A stretch of 38,370 nucleotides of DNA, taken from Alphaproteobacteria bacterium. Its GTDB lineage: Bacteria; Pseudomonadota; Alphaproteobacteria; SHVR01. The notes below the pieces were generated by a model that searched no databases, was not told the origin of the DNA, and saw only the letters and a program-made list of their open reading frames with translations. The stretch is from assembly GCA_009694185.1 (NCBI GenBank), contig SHVR01000025.1, positions 1 through 38,370 of the forward strand, written 5' to 3'. Shown one piece after another: positions 38,264 to 38,370 of the stretch (its first letter is position 1; the number at the start of each line of letters is the position of its first letter). Position numbers and translations under genes: made by a program.

Positions 38264-38327
38264 GCAGAGGAGGGTTTTGGTCTCATCGTAGTGACGAAGG
38301 AACGAAGATGAGACCAAAACCCTCTGC
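38264..38327. terminator. Long inverted repeat after the HAD gene
   Basis: GAGGGTTTTGGTCTCATC (38270-38287) and GATGAGACCAAAACCCTC (38307-38324) are perfectly complementary over 18 bp, with a 19-nt loop, and the arms extend to GCAG/CTGC if a 3-nt bulge (AGG) is allowed. It begins at the stop codon. It could be a two-way terminator or a dispersed repeat. The remaining 43 bp to the window edge show no supported gene. Confidence 0.65.
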
Positions 38328-38370
38328 CCGAAAATCGCCCGGTGAGCGGGCGTTGCAGGACATTCGCCGC

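Overview
The window is high-GC DNA with tightly packed genes, a pattern typical of Alphaproteobacteria. The clearest pointer is the minus-strand block ppx/gppA-like, rlmE, guaB, rsmB, GNAT, guaA, together with several peptide ABC operons, a Bug/TctC-type binding protein and many catabolic oxidoreductases. A Rhodospirillales-like soil or water heterotroph is my best guess; this is inference, since no rRNA gene or other strong taxonomic marker is present.

Layout. 1-334: possible tail of an upstream gene, then an AT-rich block. 335-8984: scattered catabolic genes, namely a TctC-type binding protein, a FadJ-like fused enoyl-CoA hydratase/3-hydroxyacyl-CoA dehydrogenase, a luciferase-like monooxygenase, a GMC oxidoreductase, a CorC/TlyC-type membrane protein, a carboxymuconolactone decarboxylase-like protein and an SDR dehydrogenase. 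8985-10744: a small toxin-antitoxin patch with a FicA-like antitoxin and a Fic protein that seems to have lost its flap region, the last ~60 codons of a DNA methyltransferase, and a HigB/HigA-type pair. It looks like a decayed defence or mobile-element patch. 10741-19253: an Fe(II)/2-oxoglutarate oxygenase, a divergent M28 peptidase and a complete five-gene peptide ABC importer. 19239-24081: a convergent Cu/Ag efflux operon (small Cys-rich secreted protein, cusB, cusA). 24424-29940: a second complete five-gene peptide ABC importer with different codon habits. 29941-30674: a non-coding regulatory stretch, an orphan start codon and the low-GC N-terminal fragment of a tyrosine integrase directly behind guaA. 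30675-37397: the guaA-guaB-RNA methyltransferase-Ppx block. 37601-38263: a HAD phosphatase followed by a long inverted repeat.

How it fits together. The M28 peptidase probably feeds the first peptide importer, being 38 bp upstream on the same strand. The guaB and guaA products catalyse the two steps from IMP to GMP and share an operon with two rRNA methyltransferases. The cus genes would pump Cu(I)/Ag(I) from the periplasm, but no outer-membrane channel gene is in the window.

Most interesting points: (1) an integrase remnant at the 3' end of guaA, a known genomic-island insertion site, in the same reading frame as guaA, with a foreign-looking ABC operon beside it; (2) three related palindromic operator-like sites around that operon, one leading into a beheaded gene; (3) a Fic protein with an intact catalytic motif but an apparent in-frame loss of the target-docking flap. 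I see no CRISPR array, tRNA, rRNA, complete insertion sequence or recognisable riboswitch, and I cannot demonstrate a wholly new system.
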